From Plumapathes pennacea (taxonomy: Eukaryota > Cnidaria > Anthozoa > Antipatharia > Myriopathidae), in assembly GCA_964036295.1 (NCBI GenBank), contig OZ038465.1, positions 19,314,831-19,378,830 of the forward strand: a stretch of DNA of 64,000 bases, in the 5' to 3' direction. The translations under genes and the position numbers were made by a program. The notes beneath the pieces are model-generated. The model did no database searches and was not told the DNA's origin. It was given only the letters and a program-made list of their open reading frames with translations. Shown here one piece after another: positions 34,946 to 47,590 of the stretch. Each line of letters starts with the position of its first letter. Within the stretch, counting starts at the first letter, position 1.

Positions 34946-35540
34946 TAATGTAGAATTAATTTGGCGGGAAAACTTCCCTAACCGCAATTTGGAGCAACTT
35001 CAAATGTGAGTCAAGTGGGAACGGCTTTTTCCCCCAATCAATTCTTTTTTTAATTTGTTTTAAATGGCAATGGACTACCAAAATTTCATGCTATTCGAAT
35101 GATTGGCCGAGACGAAACAATCTCCAAAGTAAATGGCAAAAAGTGGCCGACTCGAGGCTTAACTTTTGGTCGAAAATCGGCCCAATTTGACCAATAAAAA
35201 TTATATCCTTCGAAACTTTCAAGGAACATTACTGGGACTATAACGAGATTTCAGGTTGTTCAATTGGCTTATTTTTCTTCATTGTTGACCAGATATAGTT
35301 TTATAACTTCGCATGTTAATGTCTGTAATTTTGACTGAAAATGGTGCTTTGTTATGCGACGTTTAAACTCTCGTTTCTCGCGGATCGTTTTAGATTCAAT
35401 CATTAATCGCATATCAGGACACTTGTACAACATTCAAAAACGTTCCCTGAAACCTTCATACGATTCGAATGATTAGCCGAGACGGGACACTGTCCTAAGT
35501 AAGTGGCAAGAAATGGCCGGTTTTGGACAAAAAGTTAACT
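34946..35540. other. 3' flank of BEL/Pao copy 1 with an internal duplication
   Basis: No gene. TTTGGCGGGAAAACT at 34,961 continues the flank repeat seen before the element. A segment around ATTCGAATGATTGGCCGAGAC (35,093-35,150) recurs at about 35,462-35,520, so about 60-80 bp are duplicated some 370 bp apart. The stretch is collinear with 50,545-51,138 in the second copy. Confidence 0.55.
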
Positions 35541-36065
35541 TCACCTGTTCTTTTGCACCTGACCCTTGTAAACTAAAGGACCAGTTTTCGCCCGATGCCT
35601 CATCGCATAGCCGATAAGAGGGAGTATCCCCTCCCCCCTCTCGGAACCAGTGCTGGCAGAACAGAACTCCTCGTAATCTTTTCTTCTATCGAAAGCATAC
35701 TTTTTACAAATACAATAAGCAAATGTTTCATGCACGAAGTTACAAATGTTGGTGCCAAGTAATATAAAAAGTCCGGTCAAAAAATCACCAGAAATATAGA
35801 GTGTGGAGATAACTAGAAAAAAAAAAAAAAAAAAAGGGTCAAAAACTTGTTTTATTAACAATAAGTGAGAGGTAATTAGACTCTGTCGTTTTACTACAAA
35901 AAGATCCCCCAGCCTTGACTCCAACCCACCTAGAGAAAACGTACCTTCTCTTAGTTCGAATCCCGTTCCAGCATGTAGTTTTTTCAGTTCAATAAACTTT
36001 TCACCTGCTTGATGCGCTGTGTACCTGCGAACAGTAGTATTCACTGTTAATATATATTTTTTCAT
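35541..36065 (-). other. 174-codon open frame across the array edge (relic of the satellite's source element?)
   Basis: The frame starts ATG at the linker position used by the satellite frame (MKKYILTVNTTVRRYTAHQA), but then leaves the satellite through a poly-T-encoded F run and continues with KYAFDRRKDYEEFCSASTGS and AKTGPLVYKGQV. Copy 2 has the same distal part at 51,140-51,379. Minus-strand reading of the diverged linkers at 53.2 and 57.5 kb gives a similar pattern (RQVYEEF, KEAALL, and at 57.4 kb LYKAQV). This suggests that the linker comes from a once-coding region. No known domain, and the A run of 17 makes the frame fragile. Confidence 0.3.
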
Positions 36066-39000
36066 TTTTAAACTATCATTTTGCCTCCATACGTACCTCT
36101 TTAATACAATATTTTAAAACCGCCGGAGGCGAAAATCTAGTAGTAAATGTTTTCTGATAAACCTAGGCGTAATTATGGGACCCTTATATCGGACGAACAA
36201 ACAACATTGCCAGTGCATCCATTCCAACACTCAGTTTAACAAATATACCTACATTTGACAGCACGTACAAGCATCAATGTTATTTAAAACACGAATATCT
36301 TCCGAAATGAACGTTATATAGTAAACATGCGCACTACGGAGACAATTTGGATCCCATAATTGCGCCAAGCAAAATCACGCTACATTAACTACTAGTTTTT
36401 CGCCTTCGGCCGTTTTTAAAAATTATATTGAAACGTGATACATGGAGGAAAAATGATAGCAAGGAACAAGTCTCAGAACGTTAATACAACTTTCTTTAGT
36501 CCAGCCTTTCTTATAACCAAGTGAGATTCACACCAAATGAAGGGTAGTTTGACCGTGATTGTTTAATAAAAAGAATCCCCCACCCTAGACCCCACCCCAC
36601 CTAGGGGAAACGTACCTTCTCTTAGTTCGAATCCCGTTCCAGCATGTAGTTTTTTCGGTTCAATAAACTTTTTACGTGCTTGATGTGCTGTGTACCTGCG
36701 AACAGTAGTATTCACTGTAAATATATATATATTTCATTTTTAAACTATCATTTTGCCTCCATACGTACCTCTTTAATATAATATTTTAAAACCGCCGGAG
36801 GCGAAAATCTAGTAGTAAATGTTTTCTGATAAACCTCGGCGTAATTATGGGACCCTCATATCGGACGAACAAACAACATTGCCAGTGCATCCATTCCAAC
36901 ACTCAGTTTAACAAATATACCTAAATTTGACAGCACGTACAAGCATCAATGTTATTTAAAACACGAATATATTCCGAAATGAACGTTATATAGTAAACAT
37001 GCACACTACGGAGGCAATTTGGATCCCATAATTGCGCCAAGCAAAATCACGCTACATTAACTACTAGTTTTTCGCATTCGGCGGGTTTAAAAAATTATAT
37101 TGAAACGTGATACATGGAGGAAAAATGATAGCAAGGAACAAGTCTCAGAACGTTAATACAACTTTCTTTAGTCCAGCCTTTCTTATAACCAAGTGAGATT
37201 CACACCAAATGAAGGGTAGTTTGACCTTGATTGTTTAATAAAAAGAACCCCCCACCCTAGACCCCACCCCACCTAGGGGAAACGTACCTTCTCTTAGTTC
37301 GAATCCCGTTCCAGCATGTAGTTTTTTCAGTTCAATAAACTTTTCACCTGCTTGATGCGCTGTCTACCTGCGAACAGTAGTATTCACTGTTAATATATAT
37401 TTCTTCATTTTTAAACTATCATTTTGCCTCCATACGTACCTCTTTAATATAATATTCTAAAACCGCCGGAGGCGAAAATCTAGTAGTAAATGTTTTCTGA
37501 TAAACCTCGGCGTAATTATGGGACCCTTATATCGGACGAACAAACAACATTGCCAGTGCATCCATTCCAACACTCAGTTTAACAAATATACCTAAATTTG
37601 ACAACACGTACAAGCATCAGTGTTATTTAAAACACAAATATATTCCAAAATGAACGTTATATAGTAAACATGCGCACTACGGAGGCAATTTGGATCCCAT
37701 AATTGCGCCAAGCAAAATCACGCTACATTAACTACTAGTTTTTCGCCTTCGGCGGTTTTAAAAAATTATATTGAAACGTGATACATGGAGGAAAAATGAT
37801 AGCAAGGAACAAGTCTCAGAACGTTAATACAACTTTCTTTAGTCCAGCCTTTCTTATAACCAAGTGAGATTCACACCAAATGAAGGGTAGTTTGACCTTG
37901 ATTGTTTAATAAAAAGAATCCCCCACCCTAGACCCCACCCCACCTAAGGGAAACGTACCTTCTCTTAGTTCGAATCCCGTTCCAGCATGTAGTTTTTTAA
38001 GTTCAATAAACTTTTCACCTGCTTGATGCGCTGTGTACCTGCGAACAGTAGTATTCACTGTTAATATATATATTTTCATTTTTAAACTATCATTTTGCCT
38101 CCATACGTACCTCTTTAATACAATATTTTAAAACCGCCGGAGGCGAAAATCTAGTAGTAAATGTTTTCTGATAAACCTCGGCGTAATTATGGGACCCTTA
38201 TATCGGACGAACAAACAACATTGCCAGTGCATCCATTCCAACACTCAGTTTAACAAATATACCTAAATTTGACAACACGTACAAGCATCAGTGTTATTTA
38301 AAACACAAATATATTCCAAAATGAACGTTATATAGTAAACATGCGCACTACGGAGGCAATTTGGATCCCATAATTGCGCCAAGCAAAATCACGCTACATT
38401 AACTACTAGTTTTTCGCCTTCGGCGGTTTTAAAAAATTATATTGAAATGTGATACATGGAGGAAAAATGATAGCAAGGAACAAATCTCAGAACGTTAATA
38501 CAACTTTCTTTAGTCCAGCCTTTGTTATAACCAAGTGAGATTCACACCAAATGAAGGGTTGTTTGACCTTGATTGTTTAATTAAAAGAATCCCCCACCCT
38601 AGACCCCACCCCACCTAGGGGAAACGTACCTTCTCTTAGTTCGAATCTCGTTCCAGGATGTAGTTTTTTCGGTTCAATAAACTTTTTATGTGCTTGATGT
38701 GCTGTGTACCTGCGAACAGTAGTATTCACTGTAAATATATATACTTTTCATTTTTAAACTATCATTTTGCCTCCATACGTACCTCTATAATATAATATTT
38801 TAAAACCGCCGGAGGCGAAAATCTAGTAGTAAATGTTTTCTGATAAACCTCGGCGTAATTTTAGGACCCTTATATCGGACGAACAAACAACATTGCCAGT
38901 GCATCCATTCCAACACTCAGTTTAACAAATATACCTACATTTGACAGCACGTACAAGCATCAATGTTATTTAAAACACGAATATATTCCGAAATGAACGT

Positions 39001-42000
39001 TATATAGTAAACATGCACACTACGGAGGCAATTTGGATCCCATAATTGCGCCAAGCAAAATCACGCTACATTAACTACTAGTTTTTCGCCTTCGGCGGTT
39101 TTAAAAAATTATATTGAAACGTGATACATGGAGGAAAAATGATAGCAAGGAACAAGTCTCAGAACGTTAATACAACTTTCTTTAGTCCAGCCTTTCTTAT
39201 AACCAAGTGAGATTCACACCAAATGAAGGGTAGTTTGACCTTGATTGTTTAATAAAAAGAACCCCCCACCCTAGACCCCACCCCACCTAGGGGAAACGTA
39301 CCTTCTCTTAGTTCGAATCCCGTTCCAGCATGTAGTTTTTTCAGTTCAATAAACTTTTCACCTGCTTGATGCGCTGTGTACCTGCGAACAGTAGTATTCA
39401 CTGTTAATATATATTTTTTCATTTTTAAACTATCATTTTGCCTCCATACGTACCTCTTTAATATAATAATTTAAAACCGCCGGAGGCGAAAATCTAGTAG
39501 TAAATGTTTTCTGATAAACCTCGGCGTAATTATGGGACCCTTATATCGGACGAACAAACAACATTGCCAGTGCATCCATTCCAACACTCAGTTTAACAAA
39601 TATACCTAAATTTGACAACGCGTACAAGCATCAGTGTTATTTAAAACACAAATATATTCCAAAATGAACGTTATATAGTAAACATGCGCACTACGGAGGC
39701 AATTTGGATCCCATAATTGCGCCAAGCAAAATCACGCTACATTAACTACTAGTTTTTCGCCTTCGGCGGTTTTAAAAAATTATATTGAAACGTGATACAT
39801 GGAGGAAACATGATAGCAAGGAACAAATCTCAGAACGTTAATACAACTTTCTTTAGTCCAGCCTTTCTTATAACCAAGTGAGATTCACACCAAATGAAGG
39901 GTAGTTTGACTTTGATTGTTTAATAAAAAGAATCTCCCACCCTAGACCCCACCCCACCTAGGGGAAACGTACCTTCTCTTAGTTCGAATCCCGTTCCAGC
40001 ATGTAGTTTTTTCAGTTCAATAAACTTTTCACCTGCTTGATGCGCTGTGTACCTGCGAGCAGGAGTATTCACTGTTAATATATATTTTTTCATTTTTAAA
40101 CTATCATTTTGCCTCCATACGTACCTCTTTAATATACTATTTTAAAACCGCCGGAGGCGAAAATCTAGTAGTAAATGTTTTCTGATAAACCTCGGCGTAA
40201 TTATGGGACCCTTATATCGGACGAACAAACAACATTGCCAGTGCATCCATTCCAACACTCAGTTTAACAAATATACCTAAATTTGACAACACGTACAAGC
40301 ATCAATGTTATTTAAAACACGAATATGTTTCGAAATGAACGTTATATAGTAAACATGCGCACTACGGAGACAATTTGGATCCCACAATTGCGCCAACCAA
40401 AATCACGCTACATTAACTACTAGTTTTTCGCCTTCGGCGGTTTTAAAAAATTATATTGAAACGTGATACATGGAAGAAAAATGATAGCAAGGCACAAGTT
40501 TGAGAACATTAATAAAACTTTCTTTAGTCCAGCCTTTCTTATAACCAAGTGAGATTCACACCAAATGAAGGGTTTTTTGACCTTGATTGTTTAATAAAAA
40601 GAATCCCCCACCCTAGACCCCACCCCACCTAGGGGAAACGTACCTTCTCTTAGTTCGAATCCCGTTCCAGCATGTAGTTTTTTAAGTTCAATAAACTTTT
40701 CACCTGCTTGATGCGCTGTCTACCTGCGAACAGTAGTATTCACTGTTAATATATATATTTTCATTTTTAAACTATCATTTTGCCTCCATACGTACCTCTT
40801 TAATATAATATTCTAAAACCGCCGGAGGCAAAAATCTAGTAGTAAATGTTTTCTGATAAACCTAGGCGTAATTATGGGACCCTTATATCGGACGAACAAA
40901 CAACATTTCCAGTGCATCCATTCCAACACTCAGTTTAACAAATATACCTACATTTGACAGCACGTACAAGCATCAATGTTATTTAAAACACAAATATATT
41001 CCGAAATGAACGTTATATAGTAAACATGCGCACTACGGAGACAATTTGGATCCCATAATTGCGCCAAGCAAAATCACGCTACATTAACTACTAGTTTTTT
41101 GCCTTCGGCGGTTTTAAAAAATTATATTGAAACGTGATACATGGAGGAAAAATGATAGCAAGGAACAAGTCTCAGAACGTTAATACAACTTTCTTTAGTC
41201 CAGCCTTTCTTATAACCAAGTGAGATTCACACCAAATGAAGGGTAGTTTGACCTTGATTGTTTAATAAAAAGAATCCCCCACCCTAGACCCCACTCCACC
41301 TAGGGGAAACGTACCTTCTCTTAGTTCGAATCCCGTTCCAGCATGTAGTTTTTTCAGTTCAATAAACTTTTCACCTGCTTGATGCGCTGTGTACCTGCGA
41401 ACAGTAGTATTCACTGTTAATATATATTTTTTCATTTTTAAACTATCATTTTGCCTCCATACGTACCTCTTTAATAAAATATTCTAAAACCGCCGGAGGC
41501 GAAAATCTAGTAGTAAATGTTTTCTGATAAACCTAGGCGTAATTATGGGACCCTTATATCGGACGAACAAACAACATTGCCAGTGCATCCATTCCAACAC
41601 TCAGTTTAACAAATATACCTACATTTGACAGCACGTACAAGCATCAATGTTATTTAAAACACAAATATATTCCGAAATGAACGTTATATAGTAAACATGC
41701 GCACTACGGAGACAATTTGGATCCCATAATTGCGCCAAGCAAAATCACGCTACATTAACTACTAGTTTTTCGCCTTCGGCGGTTTTAAAAAATTATATTG
41801 AAACGTGATACATGGAGGAAAAATGATAGTAAGGAACAAGTCTCAGACCGTTAATACAACTTTCTTTAGTCCAGCCTTTCTTATAACCAAGTGAGATTCA
41901 CACCAAATGAAGGGTAGTTTGACCTTGATTGTTTAATAAAAAGAATCCCCCACCCTAGACCCCACTCCACCTAGGGGAAACGTACCTTCTCTTAGTTCGA

Positions 42001-42331
42001 ATCCCGTTCCAGCATGTAGTTTTTTCAGTTCAATAAACTTTTCACCTGCTTGATGCGCTGTGTACCTGCGAACAGTAGTATTCACTGTTAATATATATTT
42101 TTTCATTTTTAAACTATCATTTTGCCTCCATACGTACCTCTTTAATAAAATATTCTAAAACCGCCGGAGGCGAAAATCTAGTAGTAAATGTTTTCTGATA
42201 AACCTCGGCGTAATTATGGGACCCTTATATCGGACGAACAAACAACATTGCCAGTGCATCCATTCCAACACTCAGTTTAACAAATATACCTAAATTTGAC
42301 AGCACTTACAAGCATCAGTGTTATTTAAAAC
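35860..42331. repeat. 671-bp satellite, block 3 (about 9.6 units)
   Basis: The first linker (35,860-35,940) is diverged (ACTCTGTCGTTTTACTACAA instead of the usual text) and identical in style to the array edge at 51,465-51,540. From about 35,941 canonical units follow. Nearly all are type A (markers at about 36,458, 37,129, 37,800, 38,470, 39,142, 39,815, 41,156 and 41,827); the unit at 40,486 is a hybrid (AGCAAGGCACAAGTTTGAG). The block ends at 42,331, in the spacer of a module, where AAAACA is shared by the satellite and the next segment. Confidence 0.95.
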
Positions 42332-42458
42332 AAATGAAGGGAGTTAAAAAGTGGGAGTGAAAACTACTCTAAAAAAGCAGTCGTTCTGTATCTTTTTTTT
42401 TAACTCCCTTTTTGGAGTTAAAGTAACTCCCTGAAAATAACAGTGCGGTCAAGAACAG
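42332..42458. repeat. Start of duplicated segment, copy 2: right arm of the GGAGTTAA hairpin and spacer
   Basis: The sequence matches 25,097-25,222, so the left arm and loop of the hairpin seen at 25,012-25,096 are missing. The join carries the six-base overlap AAAACA, which fits a microhomology-mediated or illegitimate junction. Confidence 0.75.
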
Positions 42459-43712
42459 GTGCTCTGGGCTAATGTCCGCAAGGAGGTGAGACTAGAATCA
42501 GCTGGTGAAAGTGCGTGCAGACGCAAAAGCTTTCATCCCTCCTCTGGCGTCACTGAACTTCTCGTTAAAGCATACAACCAAGCTGAATCGTTGCAAACAA
42601 AGCAACAAATTCTCTCGGTCTTCGCCAACGATTTCAGTCGGGTAGAAGTAATAAATTTAATTCTAACACTATCCAAATCGCGGATAGATCAAGCACGACA
42701 GCACGCTACTGAGGCAGGTAAAGGACAGGCCGTCCAACCAGACCCTATATTCCGTACGAGAATTTCAAGAGCACAAGTGGAACATTTCATCGACTACATT
42801 TCTCGGCCAGAAATGGTGCAAGATGTCGCATTTGGCACAAAAGCCTAAAGCATGACTCGGGCGATAGCATCATTATTCCAGCTGTGGTGAGAACGATGAT
42901 TCCGTCTAGAATAATCGAGCAGTACCAGAGCTACTATGAGCAGCAGAATTTCGAGCCAGCAGCACAGCGATCTTTGAATGATCGAGGTTTGTGCTGCTTC
43001 AGTTCAGAAGTCCTTGCAAGGCCTCGACAATACCACAGCAGAAGGAACTGAGGCCATCGACCGCCTGACAGACATAGTAAGCACCCTCAGCAGCCATGGA
43101 TCGGAGGAAGTGTGGGTGAAATCTGTGCAGCAGAGACTTAAAGAGGCCAATAGATACCTCAAGACAGACTTCAAGAGCCATGTTAGCAGAGAAGAAAGCT
43201 GCGCCGACCATTGCGTCACCTACGCGATGAGTGATCCCGGCAGCCAACAGTTCCGAAGTAGATGCCAGCATGCACATAATATCCAGTGCAGTACCTGCTT
43301 GTCACTAGAGAAAATCTTGGTCGAAACTGTTAATAAGATCAATCACATCTCTATGTCGGAGGATGAAAGGTCAAGGATGAAGCACGAATGCATGCAAAAC
43401 ATCGAGTTGATCAAGGCATGGAAAACACAACTATTGCGCACAGTGAACCAAGAGGAGGCAAAGCAAGACGCATTGGCGACCACTGACCTGGAGACCTGTC
43501 TAATAATGATGGACTGCACGATGAAGTACCTGCCCCAGAATTACCGAGAGCGCATGAGTGATTTTTTTGGGAAGAGAGGAAGAAGCTGGCACGTTAGCGC
43601 GGTCATCACTAAGAGCCAAGGAAAGCTTAACGTGGAATGCTTTGTACATTTTGTTTGACACATGTACACAGAACAGCTTCGCAATGGCTTCTGTGGTTTG
43701 TAGATTCCGGGG
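42459..43712 (+). pseudogene. N-terminal half of the invertebrate transposase-like protein, copy 2
   Basis: This is the less damaged copy. The first frame (to 42,848) reads LWANVRKEVRLESAGES to the segment FIDYISRPEMVQDVAFGTK; it opens with GTG, so the true start or an upstream exon is absent. A frameshift leads into DSGDSIIIPAVVRTMIPSR (42,846-42,975), another into the 226-residue frame 42,978-43,658 with SLQGLDNTTAEGTEAIDRL, the Cys/His cluster CADHC...SRCQHAH...CSTC, and MMDCTMKYLPQNYRER. Both frameshifts are shared with copy 1, so the gene was already dead before the duplication. The MDW tryptophan of copy 1 is Cys here. The middle of the family protein, including the expected second catalytic region, is missing after about 43,712. 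Confidence 0.65.
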
Positions 43713-44704
43713 ATCAGCTTGCTCAACAATTTTGCCTTCGAGCAGAATGGCGTCCGTGCTTGGCGTGGATACGACATTGGCCCTGGGAAACTGCTGCAGT
43801 ACAGCGAATTACAGGTTCAGCCACAAGGAGATACCGGCCTGCAAGTTCTTCATGACTTTGGTCTTCGAACCCGTGACCTGGGATCAATCAGCGATGCACG
43901 TCGGGCTACCAGAGTGGAAATTTTCTCCTGCGTCGAAAACACTTGTGTGCTGACCTTCAAAACGATGGCGGAGGCGGAAGCACACATGGACACGGGAAAG
44001 CATGTGCAGCCATCAGAATGCGAGTCAGTTTATGACACTGCCAGTAGAAGATGGGCAGAGGGAGTGAGCGAGATGAACGTGATCAGCGGTCCAGCACTAC
44101 GGATTGCAGTGGATGAAAGCCCTTCAACGTCGGCCGAGTGCAGCATACCTAAAGGATGGGCCCTCAAAACAACTAAAAGAGCACCGAGGATGGTGGAAAA
44201 GGTCAAGGCTCATCTTACCGAGAAGTTCCACACCGGAGCTGCAAGAGGACAAAAATCAGATCCAGTCCAAGTAGCGAAGGAGATGAAGTTTGCCAGAGAC
44301 GCCAGAGGCACCCTGCTCTTTCAGCCAGAGGAGTGGCGGACTGCCCAGCAAATCAGCAGCTTCTTCTTCCGTTTGTCTGCATTTCAGCGACACAGAACGC
44401 CCGAAAGTGCCGATGAAGACGAAGCCGATGAAGAGGACCTGGTGGCAATGGAAACGGAGCACCACCTCCAAGAGCTACATCGAGCAGTATTTGGCGATAT
44501 TGAAAGCCCCAACCACCCGATCAAAGTAAACAGCATCAACATATGTGACCTGCTGGATCTGGTAAGCTGAGCACATTGAAGCTTGTCCAGTTGCGAGATA
44601 TCTGCTCGGAGTTAAATCTCCAGAAGCCTGGTCCACGTTCTAGAAAGCGTATTTTCATCGATCCATTGGAGGCCTTTGCGAACACTTGTTCTTGTCGTGA
44701 ATAA
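43713..44704 (+). pseudogene. C-terminal half of the same protein, C2H2 finger and SAP-like tail, copy 2
   Basis: The frame 43,719-44,570 matches copy 1 with scattered substitutions: LNNFAFEQNGVRAWRGYDIG, the C2H2-type finger, GWALKTTKRAPRMVEKVKAH, and a few residues more at the end (ICDLLDLVS). The SAP-like tail (QLRDICSELNLQ and FIDPLEAF) lies in another frame and stops at 44,702-44,704, again overlapping AATAAA. The GGTAAGC at the frame break could be read as a splice donor, but no acceptor follows before the tail, so I prefer a frameshift. Confidence 0.65.
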
Positions 44705-45426
44705 AAAGTATCGTATAGACAAGTGAATTTTAATTTTTAGTTTAAGCTTACACACGCAGGTAAAAATTTATCGTTTTTATATAGTTATCCGTCGTTTGTC
44801 AAGTGCAATTGCTTTATTTCCACAACGGCGGCTGATTTCATGCATAAGGATACAAAAATTTTTAATCATAGTACAATTGTTCCCACTGATATCGTTGACT
44901 GCCGTTCGTGAGGGCTATGAACGCGGAATGTATTATGCAATTTGATTTTGAAATGTCGGGCGTCGAAGCTTTGTCACCACATGCAACGATACTTTATTTA
45001 TCAAAAGCATGTTTCACACACACGAGAAGCCCAGTTAAACAAGCGTAAATATGGTGGTCGTAAGCGTGACACGAAACGTGGGCGTGAGCATGGCACCATA
45101 CGCGGATGAATTTCCAAGATATTTTGAGTATTTACATCAAATAAAAAGACCCACAAAGCCCTTGATTTTCCAAAATGAAATGTGATTACTGCATTTATTC
45201 AATGAAGTGTCTTCTGGAGTGGCTTTTATGGAGAACGGAGCGGATTTTGTGGCACTTGCATTGTAAGAGAAATTTGGCGGGAAAACTATTTTGAGTATTT
45301 AGACCGAAGAATGACATTAACAGCCGTTCATTTGCCAAATATAGTTGCGAATACTGTATTTGTGCAATAAAATGTCTTTTGGAGTAGTTTTACGGGGAAC
45401 CGACTGATTTTGTGGTACAGTATAAT
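44705..45426. repeat. Spacer and flank repeats before BEL/Pao copy 2
   Basis: Collinear with 27,471-28,177. The two flank repeats lie at about 45,120-45,255 and 45,285-45,410. This copy keeps about 23 bp near 45,229 that copy 1 lost and lacks a few bases before the LTR (GTGGTACAG against GTGTTCTGTGTACAG). No gene seen. Confidence 0.6.
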
Positions 45427-45651
45427 TGTCGGAAACTGACTTGTAGTTGATTTTAATCACGGAAAGATTAGTGAGTGAAACGAGATACAGTCTTAAGTGG
45501 GATTAATTTGGGTAAGTGATAAGAGTGAATTGAGCCTTTGTGTGAGGGAGCGGGATGAACTTCCTTTGGGAGTGATTGTGCGAAAACGAATAAAGCGTGA
45601 TTTGGAACTTGTGATTCTGTGTTGCAACAAACGGGGAGGCAATTTGCGACA
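45427..45651 (+). repeat. 5' LTR of BEL/Pao copy 2
   Basis: 225 bp, TGTCGG to GCGACA, with the same internal deletion as the 5' LTR of copy 1. The candidate primer site TGGCACCTCCGACAGGGA follows at 45,655. Confidence 0.85.
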
Positions 45652-45748
45652 TATTGGCACCTCCGACAGGGAACCAAACGCAGCTCAAACGCAGAGCAAA
45701 ACAAGCCAGCAAGTAAAAGTCAATCGTTCCGCTTAGCGAAGCAACAAC

Positions 45749-46657
45749 ATGGAGAAGAAGATGTCTGTACTGGCGGGGAAGCTCAAAACCTCGAACTTCA
45801 CCCTGAACAAAACCGAGGAGATAATCAGCAAACATAACCGTGAAGCCTCAGAGAAACAAGAGACGTCTATCCTGACCAAAATTAGAGCCGTGAACAGTAC
45901 CAAAGATGAGATTGAAGAACTGAAGTTTATCAACGGGGAGACGGACGAGCAAGTCCAAGAGTGGGGAAATGACATAGAGGCCGTGATTGCCAACGCTGAC
46001 GAGAAGGTTCGCATCATTCGCCAGCATGTCAAACAAATAGAGGACGCCGAGCAAGCAGCAGAAAAAACCCAAGCCAGGAAGGAACAGCTCGCCTTCCAAA
46101 AGAACCAGCACGAATTGCAACTGGCTCGCGAAGAAGAAGATCGACAGCGTCAACTCCAATTCGAGCGCGAGCTACTAGAGCAGAAACTCCAGTACCAAAA
46201 GGATTTGGAGGCAGCGTTACCTGACGGAGTCCCTGACAACACCGCAAATCAAGGAGCGGCCGCGAAATTACCGAAGCTCTCAGTAACACGATTCAACGGG
46301 ACGTACGAAGCATGGCTACCCTTTTGGGGGAAATTCACGACGGAAATCGACGGGTCGGGCTTGGCCGCAGTTACCAAATTTGCCTATTTGAAGGAACTGC
46401 TCGAGCCGAACGTTCGACTAGAAATCGAAGGCCTACCATTCACTAAAGCTGAGGGTTACGAAAGTGCCAAAGCGATCCTGGAGGCGGAATACAGCCAGAC
46501 TGAGGAAACAGTCAACGCTTACAGACAAAACATAGCCATCTTCCAGTCATCACAGGATCCAACCCAAGAAAATTACAAGAGTTTTACAAAAAACTATCGT
46601 ACAACGTTCAGAGTCTTGAGACGCTGGGGAAACTTAATCAAGTCACTGGTAACGTGA
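45749..46657 (+). pseudogene. BEL/Pao gag-like protein, copy 2
   Basis: A 302-residue frame parallel to that of copy 1: coiled-coil region rich in Glu/Gln/Lys, then LPKLSVTRFNGTYEAWLPFW and FAYLKELLEPNVRLEIEGL. Near its end a frameshift relative to the ancestral reading changes the last about 30 residues (NYKSFTKNYRTTFRVLRR replaces the expected FYKKLSYNVQS type of sequence). The next frame overlaps its stop by four bases (46,654), but this is a consequence of the shift and not evidence of programmed coupling. Confidence 0.8.
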
Positions 46658-47248
46658 GATCGGTCCTCGACAAACTGAAAGGAATCAAGTCCAAACTTGT
46701 CCGCGGACAGGATGCGTGGCAGAGCTGGGATTTTCATAAACTGTTAAGCGCTCTAAAACGTTGGAAGGACCCTATCGAGATGTATGAGAACCCGGAAAAG
46801 CCCACTCCTCAAAAACGCCACGTAGGGCGAACCCGGTTGTTCAATGCGGTCGACAATGAAAGCCTGAAACGTGGGTGTACCTACTGTGACGGGGGACATG
46901 CTTCGACTGATTGCACACGCGTGACCACAGTAGATGAGAGAAAAAGGATGTTGGTCCAAAACAAGCTTTGTTTTAATTGCACCGGGGCAAAACACCGTGC
47001 GGCTGACTGCAAGAGCGAGAAGAGATGCCTGAAGTGCGAATTACGACATCACACTTCAATTTGCACCTCCACAGCACACCTAATGACAGCCAGAGAAGTG
47101 GGAAAGGGCGCTGTCGTGTATCCAGTGGTCGTGGTGGAAGTGGAAGGCGTGAAATGCCGGGCCCTACTCGACACGGGGGCCGGTAGTTCCTATGCCTCCG
47201 CCGCACTTCTGGACAAACTTTCCAAGTGGTCCAGCTCCCGAGAGATAC
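46654..47248 (+). pseudogene. Gag C-terminus, zinc knuckles and protease, copy 2
   Basis: Starts at a GTG codon (VRSVLDKLKGIKSKLVRGQD), then three knuckles CTYCDGGHASTDC, CFNCTGAKHRAADC and CLKCELRHHTSIC, then the protease LLDTGAGSSYASAALLDK. Copy 2 reads KRWKDPIEM where copy 1 reads KRWKDINPIEM, a 6-bp difference. The frame enters the fold-back remnant at 47,249 and stops at 47,304. Confidence 0.85.
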
Positions 47249-47590
47249 GGGATCATTACGGGTATTGGGCCACAGGCAAACTAGAGGTCGCATTCTTAAC
47301 ATGAGTGATTTGATCATGTTAAGAATACGACCGGAGGCCGTATTCTTAAAGTGATTGAATCGATCATTTCCAGTATACGACCTCAGCCATAATTTTCAGG
47401 GGGGTGAAATAGAATTTTGATCATTTCAGGAACATGACCGGTCGTTTTTTTAAAATGATCAAGTTTTTCAATTTAGGTTTACGACCGGTCGTATTCTTAA
47501 CATGAAAAACGTGCTCATTTAAGGAACACGACCGGTCGTTTTCTTAAAATTACAATCATGGCCAAAAGTGTTGGGACGATTCCAATCCCC
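47249..47590. mobile_element. Left half of the nested fold-back element, copy 2
   Basis: The left arm with its CGACCGGTCG palindromes (near 47,437, 47,483 and 47,530) and the first about 40 bp of the 226-bp MITE are kept. The sequence then jumps to retrotransposon sequence that in copy 1 lies at 31,781. The right arm and all other nested elements are absent. Confidence 0.8.

Noticed and set aside
44560..44580. GGTAAGC as an intron donor before the SAP-like tail
   Set aside because: The tail is directly adjacent with no acceptor or branch sequence; a small indel explains the frame change better.
46654..46660. Programmed frameshift or stop-start coupling between gag frames of copy 2
   Set aside because: The overlap arises from a late frameshift; copy 1 keeps the original reading further upstream, and no slippery site stands out.
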